Shown here in pieces: positions 43,649 through 53,139 of a stretch of DNA of 62,760 bases (its first letter is position 1; the number at the start of each line of letters is the position of its first letter). Source of the DNA: Nakamurella silvestris (lineage in GTDB: Bacteria; Actinomycetota; Actinomycetes; Mycobacteriales; Nakamurellaceae); contig QXCQ01000004.1 of the NCBI GenBank assembly GCA_003576535.1, positions 1-62,760 of the forward strand. Reading direction: 5' to 3'. Under the pieces are notes generated by a model. That model was not told where the DNA came from. It saw nothing but the letters and a program-made list of their open reading frames with translations, and searched no databases. Both the position numbers and the translations under genes were made by a program.

Positions 43649-45679
43649 TCAGACTTTCTTCTTCCGAGGAGGTGTCGGATGGCCGTTCGTCGACGCTCCG
43701 CCCGGACTCGTCTGCGGCGTCGTGGACGGCTTCGCGGTCCCGCGGGCGACCGGGGAACCGGCCGGGTCGCCGTTGTTCTTCGAGGTCACGGACTCGTCGT
43801 CGGTGACCGCGGGGTCCGTGGTCGGTGGTACCTGGACGGTCTTCGCCGGCCCCGGGACGGGTGACCGGGGTGCCGCGGACGTGCCCTTGGCCGGTGTCCC
43901 GGTGCTCTTCGGGGCTGCGATCGTCCAGGTGTCCCGCTCCGGAGCGGATGTCGTCGCGTCGATCTCGGACGATCCGGGTGCATCGCTCGCGGTGTCGGTG
44001 GCCACCGCCTGATCGGCCGCCGGCGCGGGGATCACCACGGGATCGGCGGTACCGCCGCCGGCCTTCTTGAACCGGAACTTCCCGGTCCGCACGGGGGTGC
44101 TGCGGGCGGTGTCGGCAGCCGACGGCCGGGCATCCGGCATGTCGGCGCCGTCGTCGACGGTCGGGAGCGTGTCCACGGTCTCCGGGGTCGACGAATCCTC
44201 GTCCGTGACCTCGGTGGTGGGCCGATCGCGGCCGATCCCCACCTTCGCCAACAAGGTGGCCATCCGGCCGAGCGGGACCGGATCGGCGGGCGAGCCCGGG
44301 TAGTAGCTGCTGCCGTAGTAGCCGTACTGGTGGGCCATCGGGCCCTTGCGCGGGATCCTGTTCATGATGATGCCCAACGTGGTCCCGTCGACCTTGTCGA
44401 GCATGCTCAGCGCACGGCTGAGGTTGTCCTTGGTGGTGCGCCCGGAGGTGATGACGACCAGGACCCCGTCGGCGCGGGCGGCCAGGGCGGCGGCGTCGGA
44501 GACGGGCAGCAGCGGCGGTGCGTCGATCAGGACGATGTAGTCCTTGGCGAGCTCGTCCAGGATCGAATGCATCAGCTCGGAGCTGAGCAGTTCGTTCGGG
44601 TTCGGCGGGACCGACCCGGCACCGAGGACGTGCAGGTCGCCGTTGCGCCCCCAGGGCTGCATCATCTCGGCCAACGTGGCGCGGCCGATCAGGATGTCGG
44701 TCAGTCCGGCGTCCTCGGACATCTGGAAGACACCGGCCATGACGGGATGGCGCAGGTCCCCGTCCACGATGACGACCTTCTCGCCGGAGGCGGCGATGGC
44801 CACACCGAGGTTGGCCGTCACCGTCGACTTGCCGTCACCGGAGACCGGTGAGGTGACCACGATCTTGCGCGGCGGTTTGTCGACGTTCATGAAGCGGAGG
44901 TTGGTGCGCAGGCCGCGGAAGGCCTCGGCGATGGCCGGGTCGTGTCCGCCGGCGGGTGCCCGGCCGGACAGGGAGATGGTGATGCGGTCACGGTCGGTGA
45001 GACTGTCGTCCAGCGGGATGGTGCCCACCACCGGCCGTTTGAACTGGCCCTCGACCGAATCGGCCGTGCGCATCCGTTTGTCCAGGTGATGCCGCAGCAT
45101 CGCGTAACCCAGACCCAGCCCCAGGCCGAGCAGCAGGCCGATGGCGATGTTGCGCTGCGGGTTGGGTGAGATCGGGGTCTTGGGGGTGACGGCGGACTCG
45201 ATCGGCTCCAGGCTCGCCGCGGCGACCGGGTTGACCTCGGGGTTCTTCTTGTCGGTCTCGACCTGTTCCACCTGGATGGCCAGCGCCCGGATCCAGGCGT
45301 TGGCCAGGTCCCGGGCGAGGGAGGCGGACGAGGACTTGGCCGTGACCTGGATCAGCACGGTGCCGGTGGGGGCCTGCACGGTGATCTCGTCGACCAGGGC
45401 CGACGGGGAGATGTTGAGGCCGAGGTCGTTGATGACCGTCTCGGCGGTCGCGCGGGACAGTGCGAGGCCGACGTAGGACTTGGCCCGGGACTTGGCGTAG
45501 ACGTCACCGGAGTTGGGGTTCAGATCGCCGCCGGTCTTGATGAAGCCGGTGGCGTCGGCCGAGTAGACCGGGGTCTGGCTGAGGGTCCAGCCGGCCGCGG
45601 CCATGGCACAGAGAAGGATCGACAGCAGTAGTGCTTTCCAGCGCACCCGCAATATCAGAAGGAACTCTGACAGTTCCAT
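43649..45679 (-). CDS. Wzc-like polysaccharide co-polymerase and tyrosine autokinase
   Basis: A 676-residue protein. Two membrane helices (about 15-35 and 177-197) enclose a Wzz chain-length domain. The cytosolic BY-kinase has Walker A SPVSGDGKST (about 276-285), Walker A' VIVDGDLRHP and Walker B VLIDAPP (about 381). The tyrosine cluster HQYGYYGSSYYPGS follows at about 447-460 and should be autophosphorylated to control polymerisation. After it comes an unusual tail of about 210 residues, rich in Thr, Pro, Ala and Asp and ending PPRKKKV. The ATG is at 45679. A LacI-type operator candidate overlaps its probable promoter. Confidence 0.92.
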   Translation of the reverse strand: MELSEFLLILRVRWKALLLSILLCAMAAAGWTLSQTPVYSADATGFIKTGGDLNPNSGDVYAKSRAKSYVGLALSRATAETVINDLGLNISPSALVDEITVQAPTGTVLIQVTAKSSSASLARDLANAWIRALAIQVEQVETDKKNPEVNPVAAASLEPIESAVTPKTPISPNPQRNIAIGLLLGLGLGLGYAMLRHHLDKRMRTADSVEGQFKRPVVGTIPLDDSLTDRDRITISLSGRAPAGGHDPAIAEAFRGLRTNLRFMNVDKPPRKIVVTSPVSGDGKSTVTANLGVAIAASGEKVVIVDGDLRHPVMAGVFQMSEDAGLTDILIGRATLAEMMQPWGRNGDLHVLGAGSVPPNPNELLSSELMHSILDELAKDYIVLIDAPPLLPVSDAAALAARADGVLVVITSGRTTKDNLSRALSMLDKVDGTTLGIIMNRIPRKGPMAHQYGYYGSSYYPGSPADPVPLGRMATLLAKVGIGRDRPTTEVTDEDSSTPETVDTLPTVDDGADMPDARPSAADTARSTPVRTGKFRFKKAGGGTADPVVIPAPAADQAVATDTASDAPGSSEIDATTSAPERDTWTIAAPKSTGTPAKGTSAAPRSPVPGPAKTVQVPPTTDPAVTDDESVTSKNNGDPAGSPVARGTAKPSTTPQTSPGGASTNGHPTPPRKKKV

Positions 45680-45722
45680 GCGGTTCCAATCTGCTCGGGG
45701 CCTGGCTGTGACACGTCACCGC

Positions 45723-45748
45723 CAGTGATCGGTCCGCACCGATCACTG
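45723..45748. promoter_or_regulatory. Perfect inverted repeat upstream of the kinase gene
   Basis: CAGTGATCGGT and ACCGATCACTG are perfect 11-base arms with a four-base loop, 44 bases before the kinase ATG. It could be a leader stem in the kinase mRNA or a binding site for another regulator. Confidence 0.6.
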
Positions 45749-45752
45749 TGGA

Positions 45753-45768
45753 TGTTCGCGTTCACAAT
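45753..45768. promoter_or_regulatory. LacI-type operator candidate over the kinase promoter
   Basis: TGTTCGCGTTCACAAT differs at one of 16 positions from the site at 53384-53399. On the minus strand it overlaps TATTGT, a candidate -10 with GTGACC 18 bases upstream as a weak -35, directed toward the kinase gene. Confidence 0.55.
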
Positions 45769-45985
45769 AGCCATCTACTGTGGTGTGGGTCACACTCCCG
45801 GCGTAAACCCTTCACCGCAGTACGGATGGTGCTTCCCGCGCAGCAGCCGGGTTCTTCGAACGCACAGGAAAGGCGTTGGTCGAACCGCGGCGGCGTGTGA
45901 CTCGCGCGTGTCGGACCGAGGTTCAGCTCGGGTCGTTCTCGATCCCGGTATCGACAGGCATCGACAGGAAGGAGGCAGAGACTCA

Positions 45986-46069
45986 GATGGTACCGGCACA
46001 ATGTTTCACCGGAGAACACCACTCTCCCGGGGTCGGCTGGTTGGCCTTTCACCCACGAACGCCGAGGTG
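45986..46069 (+). CDS. Possible 27-residue leader peptide
   Basis: AAGGAGG lies 11 bases before an ATG that opens 27 codons (starting MVPAQCFTGEHHSPG) and ends TGA. The ribosome site is strong but the spacing is long and no promoter or related protein is known. It may be chance. Confidence 0.25.
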
Positions 46070-46258
46070 AACCACTCGAACGAGGGCTCTGCTCCTGCCT
46101 GCCGGCGGGCCGGGTCCGGGTCGCGTCACTACCTGTGGGTTGTCTGTGCGTGCAACGGCCCGTGCGCGGTTCCGGTTGGTCCGCGCCCCCGGTCCCTGTG
46201 CTCGGCTCGCCGGCCACTGCCGCGACCGGTTGCCCCCGGTTCGGTGGTGGGTGGTGGC

Positions 46259-47296
46259 TCAGCCCTGGGCGGTCGTCGACTCGCGCGGCACCAGCCGGCA
46301 CGGCATGGACTCGATCCCCGACCCGGTCTTGCCGTCGATGGCCGCGAACAACCGTTGGGCCGCCACCCGCCCGAGGTGTTCCAGGTTCATGTCGATGCTG
46401 GTCAGCTGCGGGCGCGCGTTGGCGGCCAGCACCTCCCAGTTGTCGAACCCGACGACCGCCACGTCCCCGGGCACGTCTCGTCCGTGTTCACGGAGGGCGT
46501 CGAGCACACCACGGGCGATCTGGTCGCTTCCGCAGAAGATGGCGTCCACCTCGGGGGTGTTGGCCAGCAGCATCCTGGTTGCCCCGCGCCCCCAACCCTC
46601 GGTCCAACTGCCGAACAGCACCTGTCCCCCGGCCATCGGCAGCCCGGCCTCCTCCAGGGTCGCCCTGGCTCCTGCTGCGCGGTCCTGGGCGGCCTTGTAG
46701 GCGGGGTCGCCGGTGATGTGGGCGATCCTGGTCCTGCCGCAGGCGATGAGGTGCTCGACGGCGAGCCGCCCGGCACCGACGTTGTCGCTGACCAGGGAGA
46801 GGTCGTCGGGGCTCTCCGAGGGGGCGTACGCGTAGACGACCGGCACCGGCAGGTTGCGCCCGAGGGAGGGCCGTGGGTCGGTGCGGGAGCCGACCACGAT
46901 CAGCCCATCGATACGCCGTGACAGCAGGGATTGGAGGTGGTGCTGCTCGCGGATGGAATCCCCCCGCGCATCGCAGAGGAAAACCGACATTCGCCCCGCC
47001 CCGAAAGCGTCCTCGGTACCCATGAGGACCGGGATGGAGAAGCGTCCTTCCAGGTCACTGGTCAACAGGCCGACCGAACCGGTACGACCGGCCAGCAGAC
47101 CCCGAGCCAAGGCATTGGGTGAGAATGAAAGCTTTTCGGCCGCTGCGATCACGCGTGCCCTGGTTTCGGCCTTCACCTGATCGCGCCCGTTGAGGGCCTT
47201 CGACGCAGTCGCGATCGACACCTCGGCGAGCCGTGCGACATCGGTCAGCGTGGCCGTCCGCGACTTTGTCGGTACCGGACGAGACTCTTCAGCCAT
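46259..47296 (-). CDS. LacI-family transcriptional repressor of the arabinofuranoside locus
   Basis: A 345-residue LacI/GalR regulator. The DNA-binding domain occupies about residues 15-65 with LTDVARLAEVSIATASKALN, followed by a hinge with ANALARGLL-type residues (PNALARGLLAG). The periplasmic-binding-like sugar domain includes IDGLIVVGSRTD and VAVVGFDNWEVLA. It probably represses the divergent ABC transporter and the GH127 genes until an arabinose-type sugar binds. It diverges from the transporter across a 395-base region containing a perfect LacI-type palindrome. The inducer is not known. Confidence 0.9.
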   Translation of the reverse strand: MAEESRPVPTKSRTATLTDVARLAEVSIATASKALNGRDQVKAETRARVIAAAEKLSFSPNALARGLLAGRTGSVGLLTSDLEGRFSIPVLMGTEDAFGAGRMSVFLCDARGDSIREQHHLQSLLSRRIDGLIVVGSRTDPRPSLGRNLPVPVVYAYAPSESPDDLSLVSDNVGAGRLAVEHLIACGRTRIAHITGDPAYKAAQDRAAGARATLEEAGLPMAGGQVLFGSWTEGWGRGATRMLLANTPEVDAIFCGSDQIARGVLDALREHGRDVPGDVAVVGFDNWEVLAANARPQLTSIDMNLEHLGRVAAQRLFAAIDGKTGSGIESMPCRLVPRESTTAQG

Positions 47297-47381
47297 ATTC
47301 CACCCACGATCAAGGCTCGTGTCGGGTTCGTGGTGTCCACCCCCGACGTCGGATCTCTATGACATTAGCCTGCTCGGGCTA

Positions 47382-47411
47382 TTGACTTCCAGGCCGTAGG
47401 CAACATAGGTT
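47382..47411 (+). promoter_or_regulatory. Candidate upstream promoter toward the transporter genes
   Basis: TTGACT (47382-47387) and TAGGTT (47406-47411) are separated by 18 bases. The plus strand downstream leads to the solute-binding protein gene, with a leader of about 275 bases. It may be an alternative to the promoter at 47530. Confidence 0.35.
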
Positions 47412-47529
47412 CAGAAAACCTTTTCGGTGTGTTTCGGGAAACCATCGGCGGAGGTGCCAGATCAACACCAGCCGGTGCAACTGCGGCTCCGGACAGTTTC
47501 GACGGCAACCAGAACGGCGTGGACGCTAC

Positions 47530-47558
47530 TTGTTCGACCGTGCTTGTTAACGTTAACT
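47530..47558 (+). promoter_or_regulatory. Promoter with LacI-type operator for the sugar ABC transporter
   Basis: TTGTTC (47530-47535), a 17-base spacer and TTAACT (47553-47558) form a plausible promoter. The perfect 12-base palindrome GTTAACGTTAAC at 47546-47557 overlaps the -10 and has the central CG typical of LacI-family operators. A repressor bound here would block transcription of 47692 onward. The rest of the 47297-47691 region shows no gene. Confidence 0.7.
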
Positions 47559-47691
47559 GAAAACCCATTCAGTGCTTCCGCCGAGGTGGTCGGGAGTGCG
47601 TAGGACAGGGGTGGCGCATTTGGGTGCGGTCCGATCGGACCACACCCGAAGGGTCGACTCCGCTCAACGAGGAGCACAAGGAGAGATGAGT

Positions 47692-49134
47692 ATGAAGAGC
47701 ACGCGCATCAAGCGGATGACCCTGCGGTCATCGACTCGTCTGGTCGCCGTCGGACTGGTGGCGACCCTGCTCGCCGCCTGCGGCGGCAGTGACAAGACGG
47801 CCGATCCGACCAGCACCCCGCCCAGCACGCCGGCCCCGTCGAGCTCGGCCGAGGTCACCCCGGGTCCGGACACGTCCGCCGGCACCAGCGAAGCCCAGAC
47901 CAGTGCCGACCCCGGCAGCTCCAGCGCTGCTCAGAGCAGCTCCCCCGCCGAGGCGGAGCAGGGTGTCGATGACGGCACGGCCCTCACCCTCTGGACCCGC
48001 GCCCCGCTCGAGGGACAGGCGAACCTGCTGGTCGACGCCTACAACGCGAGCCACAAGAACCAGGTCGCGCTCACCATCGTCCCGAACGACGACTACGTCG
48101 CCAAGGTCGGTGCCGCGGCCGGATCGAACGGTCTGCCGGATCTGTTCGCCGCCGACATCGTGTACGTGCCGAACTGGACCTCGCAGGGGCTCTTCGCCGA
48201 CATCACCGACCGCATCGCGGGTCTGCCGTTCGCCGACCAGATCGCCAAGGGCCACGTCGACGCCGGCACCTTCGACAACAAGAAGTTCGTCCTTCCCTTC
48301 GTCCTGGACCTGTCGGTCCTGTTCTACAACAAGGCCCTCTACAAGGAAGCAGGCCTGGACCCGGAGAAGGCTCCGACCACCATGGCCGAGTTCGCCGACC
48401 ACGCCCGCAAGGTCGACGCCCTGAACAAGGACGGCGTGAGCGGCACCTTCTTCGGCGGGAACTGCGGCGGCTGCCTCGTTTTCACCTGGTTCCCGTCCCT
48501 GTGGGCCTCGGGTGATCAGGTCATGAACCCCGAGGGCACCGAAGCCCTGCTCGCCGGGGAGAACGCCAAGAAGCTCTACTCGATCTACCACGACCTGTAC
48601 GCCGACGGCATCACCGGCGAGGGCACCAAGGACGAGACCGGCGCCACCTGGGTGGCCCCGTTCCAGGAAGGCAAGGTCGGCGTGATGCCGATGCCTGCCA
48701 CCCTGCTCAAGGCCACGACCGACGCCGGTATCGACGTGGGTGTGGCCCCGATCCCCGGTATCGACGGCGGCGGCTCGACCTTCGTCGGCGGTGACGGCAT
48801 CGGCATCTCCCGCGACTCCAAGGTCAGCGACCAGGCCTGGAACTTCCTGGCCTGGACCATGTCCGAGGACGCACAGGTCGAGGTCCTGGCGAAGAACAAC
48901 AACGTCGTCGCCCGCGCCGACCTCGCGAACAACAAGTACGCCGCCGCCGATCCGCGCCTCGTCGCGATCAACGAGGTGGCAGGCCAGGGTGTCACACCGA
49001 TGTCCAAGAACTTCCAGGCCGGCTTCAACGCCTCGGACTCGCCGTGGCTGGAACTGGTCCGCAACGCCGTCTTCGGCGACGCCTCCAGCATCGACGCCGA
49101 CAACGACGGCATCACGGACGTGTTGAGCGAGTAG
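47692..49134 (+). CDS. Sugar ABC transporter substrate-binding lipoprotein
   Basis: A 480-residue family 1 extracellular solute-binding protein. The signal peptide ends at lipobox LLAAC, with Cys30 as the lipidated residue. A Ser/Thr/Pro/Ala-rich linker (about 33-90) lifts the binding domain, which begins GTALTLWTRAPLEGQ, off the membrane. The ATG at 47692 is chosen because AAGGAG lies eight bases upstream; an ATG two codons earlier is too close. The transporter genes follow directly. It probably binds arabinose or arabino-oligosaccharides, judging by the glycosidases next to it. Confidence 0.92.
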   Translation: MKSTRIKRMTLRSSTRLVAVGLVATLLAACGGSDKTADPTSTPPSTPAPSSSAEVTPGPDTSAGTSEAQTSADPGSSSAAQSSSPAEAEQGVDDGTALTLWTRAPLEGQANLLVDAYNASHKNQVALTIVPNDDYVAKVGAAAGSNGLPDLFAADIVYVPNWTSQGLFADITDRIAGLPFADQIAKGHVDAGTFDNKKFVLPFVLDLSVLFYNKALYKEAGLDPEKAPTTMAEFADHARKVDALNKDGVSGTFFGGNCGGCLVFTWFPSLWASGDQVMNPEGTEALLAGENAKKLYSIYHDLYADGITGEGTKDETGATWVAPFQEGKVGVMPMPATLLKATTDAGIDVGVAPIPGIDGGGSTFVGGDGIGISRDSKVSDQAWNFLAWTMSEDAQVEVLAKNNNVVARADLANNKYAAADPRLVAINEVAGQGVTPMSKNFQAGFNASDSPWLELVRNAVFGDASSIDADNDGITDVLSE

Positions 49135-49249
49135 TTCTCTCCCGCGCTGTCGGGTCCGGCTCCCCCGGGACACCGGACCCGGCAGCGCAGGCAGTGGTCA
49201 TTTCGAACGGCCGACCACCGCGGTCGGCGGACAAGAAGCGGGAAAGAAC

Positions 49250-50197
49250 ATGGCAACAACGTTGATGCCGATGGAAGAAGCAGTCGGGAGTCCACCGCCC
49301 GGTCGACAACGGCGGCCGTTCAGGCACTCCCGTGGTCTGCAGGGCGCCATCTACGCGACGCCGACGGCGATCTTCGTCTGCCTGTTCTTCCTGATCCCGG
49401 TGGCCCTGGTCATGCAGATGTCGGCGAGCGACTGGGGTCTGATCGCCGGCAACAAGGGATGGAACTTCCCCGACAACTTCACCAAGGTCGTCGACCACCG
49501 CCACTTCTGGCCGTCGATCCTCTTCACCTTCAAGTACACCCTGATCGTGACGGTCATCCTCATCGGTCTGGGCTTGGCGATGGCCCTGATCGTCCAGGAC
49601 ACGGGGCGCTGGCGCAGCTTCCTGCGGACGTCCTTCCTGGTGCCGAGCGCACTGGGCCTGGCCTCGGCCTCCCTGCTCTTCTGGGGTCTGTACTCGCCCC
49701 AGAGCGGGCCGCTGAGCCCGATCCTGAAGTCCCTCGGCCTGATCGACGAATCGATCTCCTTCCTCGGCACCCCGAACTCGGCCCTGTGGTCGACGGTGTT
49801 CCTCATCGTGTGGCGGTATGCCGGTTTCTACATGCTGATCCTGATGGTCGGCCTGCAGCGCATCCCGCCGGATGTCTACGAGGCGGCGCGGATCGACGGC
49901 GCGAGCCGGATGCAGACGTTCTTCCGGGTGACGCTCCCGTTGTTGAAGTCCTCGATCGCACTGTCGCTGATCCTGTGCGTCACCGGGAGTCTCCTGGCGT
50001 TCGACCAGTTCTACATCCTCACCAAGGGCGGACCGGACAACAGCACCATCACCGTCGTCCAGCTGATCTACAACCAGGCCTTCGGTGGTTCGCAGAACCT
50101 GGGCACGGCCGCCGCCCTGTCCATGATCGTGCTGCTGATCCTGATCGTCATCAATGCCCTGCAGTTCCGCATGATGCGCAACGCCGACGACAACTAA
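49250..50197 (+). CDS. Sugar ABC transporter permease (MalF type)
   Basis: A 315-residue permease with six predicted spans. The EAA loop that docks the ATPase reads EAARIDGASRMQTFFRVTLP at about residues 213-232. The start ATG has GGGAAAG upstream. It lies 115 bases after the binding protein gene and 14 bases before the second permease gene. The cytosolic N-terminus (about 30 residues) is Pro/Arg-rich. No ATPase gene is present, as in many actinobacterial sugar importers that share a common MsiK-type ATPase. Confidence 0.93.
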   Translation: MATTLMPMEEAVGSPPPGRQRRPFRHSRGLQGAIYATPTAIFVCLFFLIPVALVMQMSASDWGLIAGNKGWNFPDNFTKVVDHRHFWPSILFTFKYTLIVTVILIGLGLAMALIVQDTGRWRSFLRTSFLVPSALGLASASLLFWGLYSPQSGPLSPILKSLGLIDESISFLGTPNSALWSTVFLIVWRYAGFYMLILMVGLQRIPPDVYEAARIDGASRMQTFFRVTLPLLKSSIALSLILCVTGSLLAFDQFYILTKGGPDNSTITVVQLIYNQAFGGSQNLGTAAALSMIVLLILIVINALQFRMMRNADDN

Positions 50198-50211
50198 AGG
50201 GGGGACGACAC

Positions 50212-51036
50212 ATGAAAAACGTCTTCAGCTTCACCCGCACGCCCTACTACGTGCTGACCGGGGGACTGGCCCTCATCTTCCTGTTCCCCCTGGTCTGGTC
50301 GGCGTACGCCTCGGTCTCCCCGCAGGCCGGCAGCGCACAGAAGGAGGGCTTCGGTTTCGGCAACTACGAGACCCTGGTCAACTACCAGGACGGCATCTGG
50401 ACCTATCTGGCGAACTCCCTGTTCGTCTCCGCCCTGACGGTGATCCTGACGGTGACCATCTCGGTGCTGGGCGGATATGCCTTCGCCCGTTTCAAGTTCC
50501 CCGGCCGCAACCTGCTCTTCCTGTTGACCCTGGCGATCCTGATGGTCCCCTATGCGACCCTGTTGATCCCGCTGTACGTCCTGCTGAACAAGTTGGACCT
50601 GCAGAACTCTTTGGTGGGACTGGCTCTCGTGCTGACGATGTTCCAGCTGCCCTTCGCCACCTTCATGATGCGGATCTCCTTCGAAGGTGTCCCGCGTGAG
50701 CTGGAGGAGTCGGCGATGGTCGACGGCTGCGGCACGTTCAGCGTGCTGGGCCGGATCCTGATCCCGGCGGTGAAGCCCGGGCTGATCACCGTCGGACTCT
50801 TCGCCTTCCTCGCGGCCTGGAACGATTTCATCGCCCCGCTGATCCTGATCAGTGATTCCTCGAAATCCGTTCTGCCGCTTGCGATCGCCAACCTGCGGCA
50901 ACAGACGATGGGTGTCATCGACTACGGCGCCACCGAAGCAGGTGTCGTGGTCCTCGCCCTGCCCTGCGTCATCCTTTTCCTTCTACTACAGCGCCACTAC
51001 GTGCGCGGCTTCATGTCCGGTGCTCTCAAGGGCTGA
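50212..51036 (+). CDS. Sugar ABC transporter permease (MalG type)
   Basis: A 274-residue permease with six predicted spans. The EAA-type loop is represented by LEESAMVDGCGTFSVLGRIL (about residues 164-183), with ESAMVDG in place of the common EAAxIDG. The ATG has GGGGGGACGACAC upstream. It pairs with the upstream permease to form the membrane channel. The cytosolic glycosidase gene follows 45 bases later on the same strand, so imported sugars would be processed at once. Confidence 0.93.
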   Translation: MKNVFSFTRTPYYVLTGGLALIFLFPLVWSAYASVSPQAGSAQKEGFGFGNYETLVNYQDGIWTYLANSLFVSALTVILTVTISVLGGYAFARFKFPGRNLLFLLTLAILMVPYATLLIPLYVLLNKLDLQNSLVGLALVLTMFQLPFATFMMRISFEGVPRELEESAMVDGCGTFSVLGRILIPAVKPGLITVGLFAFLAAWNDFIAPLILISDSSKSVLPLAIANLRQQTMGVIDYGATEAGVVVLALPCVILFLLLQRHYVRGFMSGALKG

Positions 51037-51081
51037 AATGCCCTGCACCGCCAACGATTGCACACGCACCTGGAGGTACAC

Positions 51082-53139
51082 GTGTCTCATCTGATCTCAC
51101 CCGACCCCACCGGCGGCCGTCCGGTCGTCCCCGGCAACGGGCGGTTGCGACCGCTCGGGCTCGCCGAAGTACAGATCACCGGAGGATTCTGGGGACGCCG
51201 CCAAGCAGTCAACGCCGAGGCAACCATCGGCCATATCGAGCACTGGATCGAAAGAGAAGGCTGGATAGGCAATTTCGACGCGGCCCGGGAGGGCCGGCTG
51301 TTGGGGGAGCGCCGCGGCCGGGAGTTCTCCGACTCGGAGATCTACAAACTGATGGAGGCCATGTCCTGGGAGATCGGGCGGCATCCGAACGCCGATCTCG
51401 AGCTGCGGCTCAAGGCCCTGGTCGACCGGGTGGCCCCGGTCCAGTTGCAGGACGGCTACCTCAACACCCGGTTCGGCCGGGTGGGCCAGGGCGGCCGGTA
51501 CACCGATCTGGAGTGGGGCCACGAGCTCTACTGCTACGGCCATCTGATCCAGGCGGCGGTGGCGCGGGCCCGGACCCACGGCGACGACCTGTTGATCTCG
51601 GTGGCCCGCCGCGCGGCCGACCACATCTGCGACACCTTCGGACCCCAGGGGATCCAGTCCGTCTGCGGCCACGCCGAGGTCGAGATGGCGCTGGTGGAGC
51701 TGGCGCGGTTGACGGGGGAGCAGCGGTACCTGGAGCAGGCCGCCCTGTTCGTGGAGCGTCGCGGGACAGGTGTGTTGGCCGACATCGAGTTCGGCCGCTC
51801 CTACTTCCAGGACGACATCCCGTTCCGGCAGGCGACCGTACTGCGCGGACATGCCGTCCGGGCCGTGTACCTGGCGTCGGGGGCGGTGGACGTCGCCGTC
51901 GAGACAGGGGACCGCGAACTGATGGACAGCGCAGTCCTGCAGTGGGAGAACACCCTGGCCAGAAGGACCTACCTGACCGGGGGGATGGGCTCCCATCACC
52001 AGGACGAGGCCTTCGGTGACGACTTCGTCCTCCCGCCGGACCGGGCCTACTCCGAGTCCTGCGCCGGTGTCGGCTCGGTGATGTTGTCCTGGCGGCTGCT
52101 GCTGGCCAGCGGTGAGGCGCGGTACGCCGACCTCATCGAGCGCACCCTGTTCAACGTGGTCGCCACGTCGCCCTCCTTCGAGGGAACCTCCTTCTACTAC
52201 ACGAACTCCCTGCATCAGCGACGACCCGGTCTGCCGGCGCGGGTGGATGAGGCCAGTGCTCGCGCCGCTGCCTCCATGCGCGCGCCCTGGTTCGAGGTGT
52301 CCTGCTGCCCACCGAATGTGGCCCGTACCTTCGCGAGCCTGGCCGGGTACCTGGCCACGTCGGACGACGACGGCGTACAGGTGCACCAGTACGCCGATTC
52401 GCAGGTCCGGACGACGTTGCCCGACGGTCGGGCCATCGCCTTCGACACCTACACCCGGTACCCCGAGGACGGGGCGATCACCATCCGGATCGTCGGGGAC
52501 GAATCCCGGCCGTGGACGTTGACCCTGCGGGTGCCGTCCTGGGCGGAGGGGGCGACGCTGACCGAGTCCGGGCTCACCCGGCCCGTCCGGGCCGGAACCG
52601 TCTCGGTCACCAGGACTTTCGGCCTGGGTGACGAGATCCGGCTCCGGCTGCCGGTGACCCCGCGGTTCACCCTTCCCGATCCGCGGATCGATGCGGTGCG
52701 GGACTGTGTGGCGGTGGAGAGCGGTCCGTTGGTGCTGTGCGCCGAATCCGTGGACCTGCCCGACGGCACCGAGCTCGACCAGGTGCGGGTGGACGTCTCC
52801 CGTTCTCCGGTAGTCGGTTCGGGGGCGGTCGAGCGACCCGCCGCTTTGGCCGGCGCGATCGGGAGCGGGGGGATGCAGGCCCACCCGGTCGCCTCGGTGA
52901 CGGCCCGGTTGATCGAACTGGACCCGGATCAGGTGTGGCCCTACGAGTCCGGCACCGGGGCCGGACTCGGCGACACGACCGGCGAGGTGCCGGCGACGGA
53001 GGTGGCGATCCCGTTGATCCCCTACCACGCCTGGGCGAACCGGGGCCCGGCCGCGATGCGGGTCTGGCTGCCCCGGGCCCGGCCACTGTCGTCGCAGATC
53101 TCGGGAACGGCCTCCGCCGCCGGCCCGATGGGAGATTGA
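51082..53139 (+). CDS. Cytosolic GH127 beta-L-arabinofuranosidase-like protein
   Basis: A 685-residue glycoside hydrolase of family GH127 (PF07944). Residues matching the zinc site and catalytic cysteine of HypBA1-type enzymes are visible: Glu325 and Cys327 in SESCAG, and Cys408-Cys409 in SCCPPNV. There is no signal peptide, so it acts in the cytosol on imported oligosaccharides. The GTG start at 51082 (VSHLISPD) has GGAGGT four bases upstream. It is cotranscribed with the transporter. The substrate may be beta-L-arabinofuranosides; related enzymes also act on other sugars. Confidence 0.9.
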   Translation: MSHLISPDPTGGRPVVPGNGRLRPLGLAEVQITGGFWGRRQAVNAEATIGHIEHWIEREGWIGNFDAAREGRLLGERRGREFSDSEIYKLMEAMSWEIGRHPNADLELRLKALVDRVAPVQLQDGYLNTRFGRVGQGGRYTDLEWGHELYCYGHLIQAAVARARTHGDDLLISVARRAADHICDTFGPQGIQSVCGHAEVEMALVELARLTGEQRYLEQAALFVERRGTGVLADIEFGRSYFQDDIPFRQATVLRGHAVRAVYLASGAVDVAVETGDRELMDSAVLQWENTLARRTYLTGGMGSHHQDEAFGDDFVLPPDRAYSESCAGVGSVMLSWRLLLASGEARYADLIERTLFNVVATSPSFEGTSFYYTNSLHQRRPGLPARVDEASARAAASMRAPWFEVSCCPPNVARTFASLAGYLATSDDDGVQVHQYADSQVRTTLPDGRAIAFDTYTRYPEDGAITIRIVGDESRPWTLTLRVPSWAEGATLTESGLTRPVRAGTVSVTRTFGLGDEIRLRLPVTPRFTLPDPRIDAVRDCVAVESGPLVLCAESVDLPDGTELDQVRVDVSRSPVVGSGAVERPAALAGAIGSGGMQAHPVASVTARLIELDPDQVWPYESGTGAGLGDTTGEVPATEVAIPLIPYHAWANRGPAAMRVWLPRARPLSSQISGTASAAGPMGD

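Larger units (their letters stand above)
45680..46258. other. 579-base intergenic region between the kinase gene and lacI-type gene
   Basis: Contains an 11-base inverted repeat (45723-45748), an operator-like site (45753-45768) overlapping a candidate minus-strand promoter, and a possible 27-codon plus-strand frame at 45986. No other gene is seen. Confidence 0.6.

Noticed and set aside
45725-46921. A 398-codon plus-strand frame opposite the LacI gene
   Set aside because: It runs antisense to clear LacI motifs and has no domain or ribosome site.
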